Positions 36,374-45,118 are shown, numbered from the stretch's first letter. The stretch is DNA of 48,052 nucleotides from an uncultured Lachnospiraceae bacterium (GCA_910589385.1 CAJUTU010000030.1:1-48052); one strand, 5' to 3'. Notes: generated from the letters alone by a model not told the origin. Made by a program: numbers and translations.

Positions 36374-37237
36374 ATGCAGCGAAATGACCCATGCTGGTGC
36401 GGAAGCGGCAAAAAATATAAAAAATGCCATATGCCGATCGAGGAGAAAATGATGCTCCATGCAGACCGTGGAGAAATCGTCCCTAAAAGAGAGCTTTTGA
36501 AAACTCCCTTCCAGATTGAAAAGATCAAGGAAAGCGCCGCCCTAAATACAGCAGTGTTGGACGAGGTGGCAAAACATATCCGGATTGGAATGAGTACTGC
36601 GGAGATCGACCGGATCGTCTATGATTTTACGACAAAGCACGGCGGTATCCCCGCGCCGCTGCATTATGAGGGATTCCCAAAGAGTGTATGCACCTCCATC
36701 AATAACGAAGTCTGCCACGGAATCCCCGACGAAAATATTATTTTGCAGGAGGGAGATATCGTCAATGTGGATGTATCCACCAGCCTGAACGGATACTTCT
36801 CCGACGCGTCCCGGATGTTCACTCTGGGAAAAATCTCGGAACGTGCCGAGCGTATCATCCGTGTGACCGAAGAGTGCGTCCATCTGGGCCTTGCAGAAGC
36901 GAAGCCCTGGAGACATCTGGGAGATATCGCCCATGCCATCAATTCCCATGCACAGGCAAACGGCTATTCTGTTGTAGAAGAAATCGGTGGGCATGGGATC
37001 GGCCTGGAATTCCATGAAGAACCTTTCGTCAGCTATGTCACTCCGAAAGGCAGTGAAATGCTCCTTGTGCCGGGCATGATGTTCACGATCGAGCCTATGG
37101 TCAATGAAGGAAGTCCTGATTTCTTTGTGGACGAAGACAATGACTGGACCGTTTATACCATTGACGGCGGGCTGTCCGCGCAGATTGAATATATGGTACT
37201 GATCACCGAAAATGGAGCAGAAGTCCTTTCAAAATAA
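36374..37237 (+). CDS. map: Methionine aminopeptidase with N-terminal SEC-C zinc motif
   Basis: The 287-residue product starts MQRNDPCWCGSGKKYKKCH, a SEC-C zinc-binding motif (C7, C9, C18, H19); AGAGG lies 8 nt before this ATG, and the in-frame ATG 6 nt earlier is too close to it. The type I aminopeptidase core follows, with the metal ligands in VNVDVS, YFSDASRMF, GGHGIGLEFHE, FTIEPM and AQIEYM. It removes the initiator Met from nascent proteins in the cytoplasm. The SEC-C motif probably aids binding to the ribosome. The gene is followed by a strong terminator. Confidence 0.96.
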   Translation: MQRNDPCWCGSGKKYKKCHMPIEEKMMLHADRGEIVPKRELLKTPFQIEKIKESAALNTAVLDEVAKHIRIGMSTAEIDRIVYDFTTKHGGIPAPLHYEGFPKSVCTSINNEVCHGIPDENIILQEGDIVNVDVSTSLNGYFSDASRMFTLGKISERAERIIRVTEECVHLGLAEAKPWRHLGDIAHAINSHAQANGYSVVEEIGGHGIGLEFHEEPFVSYVTPKGSEMLLVPGMMFTIEPMVNEGSPDFFVDEDNDWTVYTIDGGLSAQIEYMVLITENGAEVLSK

Positions 37238-37302
37238 TTTGATTACTGAGAATAGTGCAGAAATCCTTTCATAATAAACTTTTATACGAGGAACGAAGAA
37301 AA

Positions 37303-37330
37303 CCCCGCCGAAAAAACGACGGGGCATTTT
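37303..37330. terminator. Bidirectional intrinsic terminator
   Basis: CCCCGCCG (37303-37310) pairs with CGACGGGG (37317-37324) with one mismatch, followed by CATTTTT. The minus-strand reading has GGGGTTTT after the stem, so it serves the map gene and the convergent radical SAM gene. Confidence 0.8.
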
Positions 37331-37361
37331 TAGGTTTTTCTTTTGGATATGCTCCCATATC

Positions 37362-37958
37362 CTACACAAATTTCCTCACCCGTAATTCCACCCCCAAGGA
37401 TTCCGCCAGTTTCCGGCTGGCTTCAATATCCTCATCAGGCAGCACATCCACCACGGTCATTTTAACCTGTGCAATCTTCTTTCCGCATTCTCTCGTAAAT
37501 TCCAGCATCCCTTCAAACGCATTTTCAAACTGCGGACGAGTCACTTCCATGTACTCTTCCTTGTCAGGGGCATTCAGGCTGATGGAAATCGAATCTACAA
37601 CCTCTGCCAATAACGGCACGATATCCTTTTGGTGATACAGATTACCCAGCCCGTTGGTATTCACCCGGATTTTCAAGCCGTATTTCTCCTTCGCATATCT
37701 GGCGGACTCGATCAAAGCCTCCAGCGCGCAGGTCGGTTCCCCATATCCGCAATAGACCAGTTCTTTTTTTCCGGTAAAATCATAGGCATCCATTGCCGCC
37801 TTTACTTCCTCCAGAGACGGATCCTTCTCGTGCCACAAGGAATCCGCGTCTCCTACCCCGTCATGGTGGCTGCGGATACAGAACCTGCAGCTGCAGTCAC
37901 ATTTATTTGTCAGGTTCACATAAACCTGATCCTGATACGCATATAAAATCTTTGCCAT
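37362..37958 (-). CDS. TatD-associated radical SAM protein
   Basis: This 198-residue protein has the radical SAM cluster motif C20-x3-C24-x2-C27 in NKCDCSCRFCIR, with an additional Cys at 22, and GYGEPT and VNTNGLGNLYH further on. It fits the small family found beside tatD in many Firmicutes. It binds a 4Fe-4S cluster and cleaves SAM to a radical, but the substrate is not known. No tatD is in this window. The start is set by GGAAGGAGCAGG upstream of MAKILY; the longer upstream frame has no site. It lies about 100 nt after the ECF S component gene. Confidence 0.85.
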   Translation of the reverse strand: MAKILYAYQDQVYVNLTNKCDCSCRFCIRSHHDGVGDADSLWHEKDPSLEEVKAAMDAYDFTGKKELVYCGYGEPTCALEALIESARYAKEKYGLKIRVNTNGLGNLYHQKDIVPLLAEVVDSISISLNAPDKEEYMEVTRPQFENAFEGMLEFTRECGKKIAQVKMTVVDVLPDEDIEASRKLAESLGVELRVRKFV

Positions 37959-38060
37959 TATCCTGCTCCTTCCTATATCATATTGACTTGTAAAAACATA
38001 AGTACTATTTTGGGGCTGTTCCTGAGACATTAAAAAACATTCTTTAAATCTCCGTTTTTA

Positions 38061-38582
38061 TTATCTCAGCATCTGCTGTGCCCGGTTTTTCATATGCACT
38101 TTATCCAACGCAGCCGCCAAGGCCAGGAAGATAACCGCGCTTCCTCCTGACTGGACCACACTCCCCAGCAAGGATGCCAGCGGCGCCATAAAAGAACCGA
38201 ACAAAATGCCCTCTGCCAGATAATATCCTGCTGCCGAAATAACCGCTGCCAAAAACGGCGCAGCCACATTGCGAGGGCAGAGGATCTGGCTTTCTTTCCC
38301 TGTAAATGGCAGCACGATCAGCATCTTAATAATAATCGAAGCCGGTGCCCACATAGGCGCAGTCAGGATATCCGCCATCCCTCCCCCGATCGCCGCAGCC
38401 GCCAGGGCATACGGCCTGGGAAGAAAGACTGCCCCCAGATAGATCAACGCGTCCCCAAAATGAACATATCCCCCATTCGCCCCATAAGGGATGTGGAAAA
38501 TATATGCCGTCATGATAGTGATCATTGCAGCAAATAGTCCTGTAGTCACTAATTTTGATGTTGCCATATTCCTGTTTTCCAT
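38061..38582 (-). CDS. ECF transporter S component, possibly for a vitamin B6 form
   Basis: This 173-residue membrane protein has about five or six helices (LVTTGLFAAMITIMTAYIFH, VHFGDALIYLGAVFLP, AIGGGMADILTAPMWA). The pattern TAPMWAPASIIIKML matches a Firmicute family of energy-coupling-factor S components. It captures a small vitamin-like substrate and works with shared EcfA/EcfT modules that are not in the window. It starts 13 nt after pyridoxamine kinase, so a B6-related or pyrimidine substrate is inferred from context only. Confidence 0.8.
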   Translation of the reverse strand: MENRNMATSKLVTTGLFAAMITIMTAYIFHIPYGANGGYVHFGDALIYLGAVFLPRPYALAAAAIGGGMADILTAPMWAPASIIIKMLIVLPFTGKESQILCPRNVAAPFLAAVISAAGYYLAEGILFGSFMAPLASLLGSVVQSGGSAVIFLALAAALDKVHMKNRAQQMLR

Positions 38583-38595
38583 TTTGATATCCCTC

Positions 38596-39450
38596 CTATT
38601 TAATCAGCAATCCCAGATATTTCTCATAATTCGTCCCGTCATTTCGCTCTACATGCTCCGCGACAGAATCTTTCATCGCCTTTTCAATGAACTCTCCTGC
38701 CAGATCCATAACTTGAAAAATGTCATCGCCTCTGGCTATCCCGCCTGAAAGGATTGACGCAAATAAATCTCCTGTCCCTGAAAAACTCCCTCCGATATAA
38801 GGAAATGCAGAAAGCTTTCCTTCGCTTTTGTTTACAGCAAGATTTCCAATCATTTGCTCACCGTTTTTCCTGCCGCAAAAACGGATTCCTGTCACTACAA
38901 CAATCTCCGGGCCGGATCGTATCAGATCTCGCGCCAACTCCCCGATAGCTTTTAACAGGACTTTTTCCTCCTTTAACTCCTGTATTTCCGCAAAATCCGT
39001 CTCTGTCAGAAGACACAATTCTGTCAGGTTCGGTGTAAGGACATTGGCCCGCATAGCCAGCTCCCGCATTCTAAGAAGAAGGCCCTTTGTAAACAATTTA
39101 TATACATTTCCATTATCTCCCATGACCGGATCCACAAGAAGAAACGTTCCTTCCTTATAAAAAGTATCTAAAAACCGAAAGATATGTCTTATCTGTTCCT
39201 CAGAGGCTACGAATCCTGTATAAATCCCATCAAACCGTAATCCCATCTTCTCCCATTCCTGCCGGAAATATTCCATTTTCCCCGTATAGTCATCGCAGTA
39301 GTAGCTTGGGTATCCTGTCTGCGCGCTCAGAATTGCCGTGGGCAGCGGACACGGCTGGACTCCCATCACTGAAATCGTGGAAATAGCCGCTGTCAGTGAG
39401 CAGTGCCCAAAGCTTGACAGATCGTTGATAACCGCAATCTTTTTTGCCAT
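38596..39450 (-). CDS. pdxY: Pyridoxamine kinase (pyridoxal/pyridoxine kinase family)
   Basis: This 284-residue ribokinase-like protein starts MAKKIAVINDLSSFGHCSLT and has VLTPNLTELCLLT and GGSFSGTGDLFASILSGGI, the anion-hole and catalytic Asp region (GTGD). It phosphorylates pyridoxal, pyridoxamine or pyridoxine to the 5'-phosphate, the salvage route to PLP. It is cytoplasmic. The ECF S component gene follows after 13 nt, pointing to an uptake and phosphorylation pair. GGAGG lies upstream of the ATG. Confidence 0.9.
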   Translation of the reverse strand: MAKKIAVINDLSSFGHCSLTAAISTISVMGVQPCPLPTAILSAQTGYPSYYCDDYTGKMEYFRQEWEKMGLRFDGIYTGFVASEEQIRHIFRFLDTFYKEGTFLLVDPVMGDNGNVYKLFTKGLLLRMRELAMRANVLTPNLTELCLLTETDFAEIQELKEEKVLLKAIGELARDLIRSGPEIVVVTGIRFCGRKNGEQMIGNLAVNKSEGKLSAFPYIGGSFSGTGDLFASILSGGIARGDDIFQVMDLAGEFIEKAMKDSVAEHVERNDGTNYEKYLGLLIK

Positions 39451-39545
39451 AAACAGCCTCCTCCCTCTTTAACCAATACCATATGCTTCTCATGAAAACA
39501 TCTCATTTTCATTGACCAAAACAAGTATTTTTCTATAAAAGCAAG

Positions 39546-39591
39546 AATATCACATAACTGGATGCATCAAAACATCCAGTTATGTGATATT
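39546..39591. terminator. Perfect 19-bp stem-loop downstream of the FNT gene
   Basis: AATATCACATAACTGGATG (39546-39564) is perfectly complementary to 39573-39591 around an 8-nt loop. It lies about 50 nt after the FNT stop codon on the minus strand and is followed there by CTTGCTTTT. It probably ends the FNT transcript. Confidence 0.6.
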
Positions 39592-39643
39592 TAACCAGTC
39601 CAGTCTTTTTTCTCTTTGAAAACCGAATAAAGCAAAATATAAT

Positions 39644-40480
39644 CTAATTCTTACCTTTCCGATGTATCAAAAACATTGGGACTCCGACCAACAAAATCCC
39701 CCCAATCATATTTCCCAATGTCACAGGGATGAGATTCTGCAAAAATCCCCAGCCGTTTAATGCGGCTATCTGCTCTGCGGAAAGTCCATAGGCCTCCTGT
39801 GCTTTTATGACATATTCCGGGTTCATGGCTGCCAGCATGCCCGCAGGTATGTAGAACATATTCGCCACACAGTGCTCGAATCCACCGATCACAAATGCCG
39901 CGATCGGAAAAAATATAGCCCAGGCCTTTCCACCGATATCTTTTGCTGCCGCCGCCATCAAAACTGCCGCACACACCAATATATTACAGAGGATCCCTGA
40001 TGCGATTCCCTTTATCGGAGAAATACCGGCTTTTCCGATTGCTGTTTTTATCGTATACGCACCAAGCAGTCCGCCGGAATAATCCATATTTCCGCTAAGG
40101 GCCAGCAAAGCCGCGATCAAGAGCGCGCCTGCCAGGTTGCTGAAATAAACGATGATCAGATTGCGCAGCATCTTTTTCCATGAAATCCTCTTTTCCAGCG
40201 CCGCAATTACAAGCAGACAATTTCCGGTAAAAAGCTCTCCTCCCAGAATGACGACCATCATCAATCCTACCGGGAAAATCGCGCCTGTCAGCGCCCTGCC
40301 GGCTCCTACGTCTGCAATACCATGTGCCGCCGTACTTCCCGCCGCGCCGCCAAACGCAATAAAGGCACCTGCAAACATGCCTGCCAAGATCATCTTACCG
40401 GTTGAAAGGGCTGCCTTTCCTTCTGATGCCTTGATATTTGCCTCAATCACCTCTGCCGGGCTGTTAAAATATTTTTCCAT
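39644..40480 (-). CDS. Formate/nitrite transporter family channel
   Basis: The 278-residue product has six membrane helices. GKMILAGMFAGAFIAFGG and GGELFTGNCLLV form the first half; FEHCVANMFYIPAGML carries the conserved pore His of FNT channels. It passes formate, nitrite or hydrosulfide as weak acids; formate is the most likely in a fermenting anaerobe, but the substrate cannot be settled from sequence. The gene has its own promoter and a strong downstream hairpin, so it is monocistronic. Confidence 0.93.
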   Translation of the reverse strand: MEKYFNSPAEVIEANIKASEGKAALSTGKMILAGMFAGAFIAFGGAAGSTAAHGIADVGAGRALTGAIFPVGLMMVVILGGELFTGNCLLVIAALEKRISWKKMLRNLIIVYFSNLAGALLIAALLALSGNMDYSGGLLGAYTIKTAIGKAGISPIKGIASGILCNILVCAAVLMAAAAKDIGGKAWAIFFPIAAFVIGGFEHCVANMFYIPAGMLAAMNPEYVIKAQEAYGLSAEQIAALNGWGFLQNLIPVTLGNMIGGILLVGVPMFLIHRKGKN

Positions 40481-40581
40481 CTGTACCTCCTATGCTGCTT
40501 TTCTATTGTTTTTCATGCTTTCTGAAGATCCACGTTTTTTTCCTGCACTCTCCCCAGATTTCTTACTCTAACAACGATTTT

Positions 40582-40610
40582 ATTATATCGTCAAAACATC
40601 TTTCTGCCAA
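40582..40610 (-). promoter_or_regulatory. Promoter of the FNT gene
   Basis: On the minus strand TTGGCA (40605-40610) and TATAAT (40582-40587) are spaced by exactly 17 nt, close to the sigma-A consensus. It lies about 100 nt upstream of the FNT start. Confidence 0.75.
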
Positions 40611-40690
40611 TAGGAAATCATGCCCTCATAGAAGGTTTCCTTTTCATATCCCTGACCTTTTTGCCAAGTACTATCAAGGGAATTTCCGGG

Positions 40691-40719
40691 TTGATTTTTC
40701 CTCCTTTGTGTGTTACACT
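40691..40719 (+). promoter_or_regulatory. Promoter of queT
   Basis: TTGATT (40691-40696) and TACACT (40714-40719) are 17 nt apart. The expected start at about 40726 leaves a leader of about 95 nt that contains the preQ1-type structure. Confidence 0.55.
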
Positions 40720-40767
40720 CACATAGTCGCAAACCCTGGTATACACTGGCTTTTCGGCAAATCAATT

Positions 40768-40810
40768 CGAGTGTTCGAGACCTTCCACTCGTAAAACAAA
40801 ACTAAAGGAG
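40768..40810 (+). promoter_or_regulatory. Probable preQ1 riboswitch (class I) in the queT leader
   Basis: P1 is CGAGUG (40768-40773) with CACUCG (40786-40791), the loop begins UUCGAG, and a tail UAAAACAAAACUAA (40792-40805) runs into the ribosome binding site AAGGAG (40805-40810). This resembles the class I preQ1 aptamer (short P1 hairpin, UUC-starting loop, A-rich tail ending ACUAA near the SD). Ligand binding would close a pseudoknot with the tail and mask the ribosome site. The exact pseudoknot pairing is less clear than in the B. subtilis example. Confidence 0.7.
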
Positions 40811-40819
40811 AACAAAATC

Positions 40820-41320
40820 ATGAAAGAAAAGCAAACCTTGAATGTGCAGTTCATTGCACAGGCAGCAATGATCGCTGCCATCTACGTGGTGCTGACTCTT
40901 GTCTTCGCACCTTTCAGTTACGGAGAAGTACAGGTCCGTATTTCCGAAGCCCTGACTATCCTCCCGGCATTCACCCCCGCGGCAGTCCCCGGGCTGTTCA
41001 TTGGCTGCCTGCTTAGCAACATCCTGGGCGGATGCATTGTACCGGACATTATTTTCGGGAGCCTGGCAACTTTGATCGGCGCTGTATTTACTTATATGCT
41101 GCGCCGCTATAACCGTTTTCTTGCGCCTGTACCCCCAATTCTAGCCAACACGCTTATTGTTCCATTCGTCCTGCGGTTCGGGTACCAGGTTCCACTTCCG
41201 ATTCCATTTATGATGCTGACCGTAGGTATCGGGGAAGTCATTTCCTGCGGAGTGCTAGGCATGGTTATTTATGCGGCGCTCTACAGATATAAGAATGCAA
41301 TTTTTAAAACTGCAGCATAA
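40820..41320 (+). CDS. queT: QueT, ECF transporter S component for a queuosine precursor
   Basis: This 166-residue membrane protein has about five or six helices. FSYGEVQVRISEALTILPAF and PGLFIGCLLSNILGG, then LANTLIVPFVLRFGY, are hallmark segments of QueT (COG4708). It is predicted to import preQ0, preQ1 or queuine with the shared ECF energy module. The upstream preQ1-type leader agrees with this assignment. AAGGAG lies 9 nt before the ATG. Confidence 0.92.
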   Translation: MKEKQTLNVQFIAQAAMIAAIYVVLTLVFAPFSYGEVQVRISEALTILPAFTPAAVPGLFIGCLLSNILGGCIVPDIIFGSLATLIGAVFTYMLRRYNRFLAPVPPILANTLIVPFVLRFGYQVPLPIPFMMLTVGIGEVISCGVLGMVIYAALYRYKNAIFKTAA

Positions 41321-41340
41321 ACAACATAATAACGATTCCA

Positions 41341-41389
41341 AAACTGCCGCTTTGCAGTGCCTGCCTAAAGCACTGCAAAGCGGCAGTTT
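41341..41389. terminator. Perfect 20-bp stem-loop terminator after queT
   Basis: AAACTGCCGCTTTGCAGTGC (41341-41360) is perfectly complementary to 41370-41389 around a 9-nt loop, followed by CTTATTTC. It lies between the convergent queT and the 839-residue protein gene and probably serves both. Confidence 0.75.
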
Positions 41390-41452
41390 CTTATTTCACA
41401 TACTCTTCATTTTTGCTTCGCATACCCATGACCGGCCTTCTACATCTTTCAT

Positions 41453-43972
41453 TTACCTCACATACCCGATAAATGTATTTCCTCCTCCGGCAGCAATTGC
41501 TTCCATCTCTTCCATGCCTACCGTAAACTCTCCCCCATTGTCTGGATCCACATAGGTTACGGTCTCCATATTGTATCCTGTCAGCAGAATCGCATGGCTG
41601 GCATCCGTCATGGTAATGACCGGCAATCCTTTGCTGATGATGTACAGCACCTGGTCCAGCGTACACCCGGTCAGATTGACACGCTTCGCCCCAAACTGCT
41701 CCATATACTGCGTGCAGGCATCCATGGAGGCCTGGCCCTCTGCCTTGGCAAAGGCAGTTGTATCTGTATAATACGTTAAATCCCGGTTTCCCTTCTCCCA
41801 TATGTAAGACTGCTCCGAAGAAATGACTACACCGGAAATCTGCTCTGCCTTCTGGATCGCATAAGCCGCCCTGTCATATACAGCCTCTAATTTTCCGACG
41901 CCGTACACATAATACTTATCAGTCTTAACCTTATCATCAAAGGAAATGGTGATCGGCGTGTCTTCCATCACCTGTTTTGGCCGCAATATTTTAGGGGCCA
42001 AATCCTCAATGCCGTCAGCAAATACCAAGCGCATCTGACTTTCTTTCAGGACTGTAGAAAATGTTTCTAACGACACCTTTGTTTCTTTTCGTTCCTCATT
42101 ATTCGTCACATAGTCCTGCGGCATCCCTGTATAGATATTTTCATTTTTCGAAAGACGGTTCAATGTCATAAGCCCTCTTTCTATTAAAATATCTGACAAA
42201 TAAATGCCATCCTGCGCATATGTCTTAACGACTTTATTGGATGTATTGCGGATTTCCAGCTTATACATCGGAGCAATCGGGTCTCCTGCCACGGTCACTC
42301 CCTGATCCGCCGTGCGCAGGTAACCGCAGACAAAATCATTGTAAACAAATCCCAATGGCCGGATCGCCATATCCAGGACATCACCCTCCTGAGAATCGGT
42401 ATTCTGGCCAAGCCTGAATATCGGGTTCCCAGTCTCCGAATCCTCTGTCGGAGCAGCCTGAACCGTATAGGATTCCCCATTTGCCAGATTCAGCACTCTC
42501 ACTTCCGGCGCCGTATTCAGTTCCCCTTCGGGCTGGAACGCCATCAAATGTCCGTCATCTGACACCACATACTGGCCCTCTGCCAGATCCGCCGCCAAAA
42601 TCTCCTGTTTTCCATGCTCCAGATCCACTTGATATAGCGTACCGCCTGCAAGCACATAGAGAAGCTGCTGCTCCTGGTTATAGTACACCATTTTCCCCAG
42701 CTCATCCTCTGCAATGGCAAATGCCTTCGTACTAGGGATAAATGCTTTTTCCTCCACCGCATTATTTGCAATGTCAAAATGATACACATTGACGCCGACC
42801 TGTCCTTCATGGTCGCCACGGTTCATATATCCATATACAGCAAATGTGGTATTTCCTTTGCTGTCCACGCTGATGATCCGGATCGCATGCTCATCATTCC
42901 GGCTGCGCGCATCAGAGCCTTCCATATTTGCAAAACTGAACACCATGGAAATTTCATTATCCTTTTTATTGTATGTCCACAAATCCCTGTCCTGCACAAA
43001 TGACACCACTGTCCCTTTTGCATTTGCTTCATAGGCCACATCCGAATCCGTCATTCCCAGCAGGATCCCATCTTCATATAAAACCTGCTTATCCCCGTCA
43101 AACACCTGGTTCATTGTCCGGTTATAATCCAGCAGATACATCTCGCCATCACTGCACCTTACCCGGAAAAATTCCCGGATATTGAACGTCTCCTCCTCTT
43201 CCGAGTCGCCCATGCACGTCACCTGATATTTCGCCAACAGAGAAGTATAGACGCTGTTGCTCTCCTTGATGCTCCACTCCACATCTGTCGACACTTCCGG
43301 CTCCAGATCCCCCCAACGGACATGGAAGAGATTGGAATGGATATTTACAGTCTGCAGGGTCGTATTGTCCCCGGTTTCATCAGGCTCCAAATACCAGCTC
43401 AGTTCTTCCTCCCCGGATTTTAAAAACGTGTTCTCATGGAAATCCATGGCAAAATCCATGCATTCCTTCACGGATAATTCTTCCTGCCACTCAATCCTTG
43501 TATAATAAAAAACTTCTTTTTCCACGCTGCTTCCAACACGGAGAGCCACCCGCAGCACGGCCTCTGAAACCCCTTCCGGCAATGCCCCGCCCAGATCCAG
43601 GGTGACCTGCTCCTGCGGCACATCCTTAACCGCTCCCTGCAGATAAGTCTCTGTACCGTTCAGTGAGAATACCTCATACCGGATTCCCGCAATCTCCTGA
43701 TCGTCTGCCTCCAGATACATATCAAGCCGCCCACTGCTGTCTATCGGCGTGATCGTATCCCGCATCGCAGTAATGTCCATCTCGTCCACATATCCGGCCA
43801 AAGCATTTACTTTTATCCCTCTCACATCAAATGCCACTCTTGGCAGACGAGAATCACTCAGCCCGACTGTGATATCGTCCGTTCCTCGATTCAATATCAG
43901 GCTGCTCACAACCAGCGTCAAAAGGAATACTCCTATCAGAATCCCTGTTTTTTTCCATCTATTCTTGCGCAT
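41453..43972 (-). CDS. Membrane-anchored protein with C-terminal C39-like peptidase domain lacking the Cys
   Basis: This 839-residue protein has a single N-terminal membrane anchor (residues about 10-28) and is otherwise extracellular. The middle part contains repeated beta-strand units (for example DDGHLMAFQPEGELNTAPEV) suggestive of a propeller-like fold. The last about 150 residues resemble the C39-like peptidase fold: SEQSYIWEKGNRDLTYYTD, then KGLPVITMTDASHAILLTGY with the His and YVDPDNGG with the Asp. The usual N-terminal catalytic Cys of the family (in QxxCG) is replaced; a Cys in VNLTGCTLDQVL is elsewhere. I infer a non-catalytic binding or sensing domain. An XRE-TPR regulator gene lies 87 nt upstream, on the same strand. 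Confidence 0.65.
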   Translation of the reverse strand: MRKNRWKKTGILIGVFLLTLVVSSLILNRGTDDITVGLSDSRLPRVAFDVRGIKVNALAGYVDEMDITAMRDTITPIDSSGRLDMYLEADDQEIAGIRYEVFSLNGTETYLQGAVKDVPQEQVTLDLGGALPEGVSEAVLRVALRVGSSVEKEVFYYTRIEWQEELSVKECMDFAMDFHENTFLKSGEEELSWYLEPDETGDNTTLQTVNIHSNLFHVRWGDLEPEVSTDVEWSIKESNSVYTSLLAKYQVTCMGDSEEEETFNIREFFRVRCSDGEMYLLDYNRTMNQVFDGDKQVLYEDGILLGMTDSDVAYEANAKGTVVSFVQDRDLWTYNKKDNEISMVFSFANMEGSDARSRNDEHAIRIISVDSKGNTTFAVYGYMNRGDHEGQVGVNVYHFDIANNAVEEKAFIPSTKAFAIAEDELGKMVYYNQEQQLLYVLAGGTLYQVDLEHGKQEILAADLAEGQYVVSDDGHLMAFQPEGELNTAPEVRVLNLANGESYTVQAAPTEDSETGNPIFRLGQNTDSQEGDVLDMAIRPLGFVYNDFVCGYLRTADQGVTVAGDPIAPMYKLEIRNTSNKVVKTYAQDGIYLSDILIERGLMTLNRLSKNENIYTGMPQDYVTNNEERKETKVSLETFSTVLKESQMRLVFADGIEDLAPKILRPKQVMEDTPITISFDDKVKTDKYYVYGVGKLEAVYDRAAYAIQKAEQISGVVISSEQSYIWEKGNRDLTYYTDTTAFAKAEGQASMDACTQYMEQFGAKRVNLTGCTLDQVLYIISKGLPVITMTDASHAILLTGYNMETVTYVDPDNGGEFTVGMEEMEAIAAGGGNTFIGYVR

Positions 43973-44059
43973 ATATCGGTCCCCTTATATTAGAAACATA
44001 ATTCTTTTTCATGGTTTCACACATGGGACAAGTATAGCACAATGTTGGAAGAAATACAT

Positions 44060-45118
44060 CTATTTTTCTTTAGGATCATCTAATCTGGAGCATATCTCTT
44101 CCCACCTCTTTTCCCCTTTCAGAAAATCAAAACTTTCTTCATCTTGAAAACATTTGAGAAGGTTCCTTTTCATCTCTGCTAAAAATTCCTCATCAATACC
44201 CTTGAACGTCATATGCTCATAAAGCGGAGAGTTACGAAAACCGCCTCCCAAATCCCCCACAGAAGAAAGCATTTCTTCCATAAACTTTAATGTAGCTTCC
44301 ACGTCTTTTTCCGCAGCCGCCAGGTCAAATCCATAGCAGACTTCATAATATTTCCCCATTTCAAAAAGCCGGGCCAGATCCTGCTGTTTTTTCACGAGCA
44401 TATGCGCCTTCGTCTTATCCGGCTCCTCCATTGCCAGCATAAGCATTCCCTGGAACACCATCTCCAGGAACTGACCGGCGGAAAAGAGCAGTTCTTCATA
44501 GGTCTGATACGCTTCCTGGATCCTGCCTGTTTTTGCATAGATCTGCGCCTGTTTTCTCTTTCGTTCCGGATCTCGCTTCGAAGAATAGCTCAAATATTTT
44601 TCCGCTTTCTCAAACTGCTCCTTCCTCAGATAAAATCCGAATAGGGAATCCGCCGCATGGTGCCGGGTTTCTTCATCTGCACTTTCCAGCGCACGCGTAT
44701 AGCAGCCACAGATATACTCATCATACTTCTCTGATTCCGGGATTTCCCGGGTCAGACGGTGTGCATCAAGAATCACTGCAAGCTGCCAGCAAAGCTGCCC
44801 GCTGTTCGGATATTGCTCCATTTTTTTCTTTGCCCACTGAAACATTTCCTCAAACGGTTCTTTCCGCATCCTGTCGTCCATTTCCCGCACGATCTGGTTG
44901 ATTTCTTCTTCTGTCAGTTCCCCATGAAATGAAAGCAATGTATCCAGGGAAATGTCCAGAAGCCTGGCGATTGGCGCCAGCAGCATAATATCCGGAAGGG
45001 AATTTCCGTTCTCCCACTTGTTCACTGCCGGAGCGGTCACGCCCAGACGTCCTGCCATTTCTTCCTGCGTCATGCTTTTCATTTTCCTGTGCTTGCGTAT
45101 GGTTTCTCCTATCTGCAT
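44060..45118 (-). CDS. XRE-family regulator with helical (TPR-like) C-terminus
   Basis: The 352-residue product has an N-terminal helix-turn-helix (residues about 4-60: GETIRKHRKMKSMTQEEMAG, VTAPAVNKWENGNSLPD). A long alpha-helical part with TPR-like repeats (about 120-330, for example KAEKYLSYSSKRDPERKRKQ) follows. Such regulators often use the repeats to bind a peptide or a partner protein. The start (MQIGETIRKH) is chosen for GGAGG about 7 nt upstream; the longer upstream frame has no similarity. It lies between a histidine kinase gene and the C39-like membrane protein gene on the same strand. Confidence 0.85.
   Translation of the reverse strand: MQIGETIRKHRKMKSMTQEEMAGRLGVTAPAVNKWENGNSLPDIMLLAPIARLLDISLDTLLSFHGELTEEEINQIVREMDDRMRKEPFEEMFQWAKKKMEQYPNSGQLCWQLAVILDAHRLTREIPESEKYDEYICGCYTRALESADEETRHHAADSLFGFYLRKEQFEKAEKYLSYSSKRDPERKRKQAQIYAKTGRIQEAYQTYEELLFSAGQFLEMVFQGMLMLAMEEPDKTKAHMLVKKQQDLARLFEMGKYYEVCYGFDLAAAEKDVEATLKFMEEMLSSVGDLGGGFRNSPLYEHMTFKGIDEEFLAEMKRNLLKCFQDEESFDFLKGEKRWEEICSRLDDPKEK

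Noticed and set aside
41391..41801. 136-codon frame overlapping the end of the C39-like gene
   Set aside because: Frame-shifted shadow of the true gene on the same strand.
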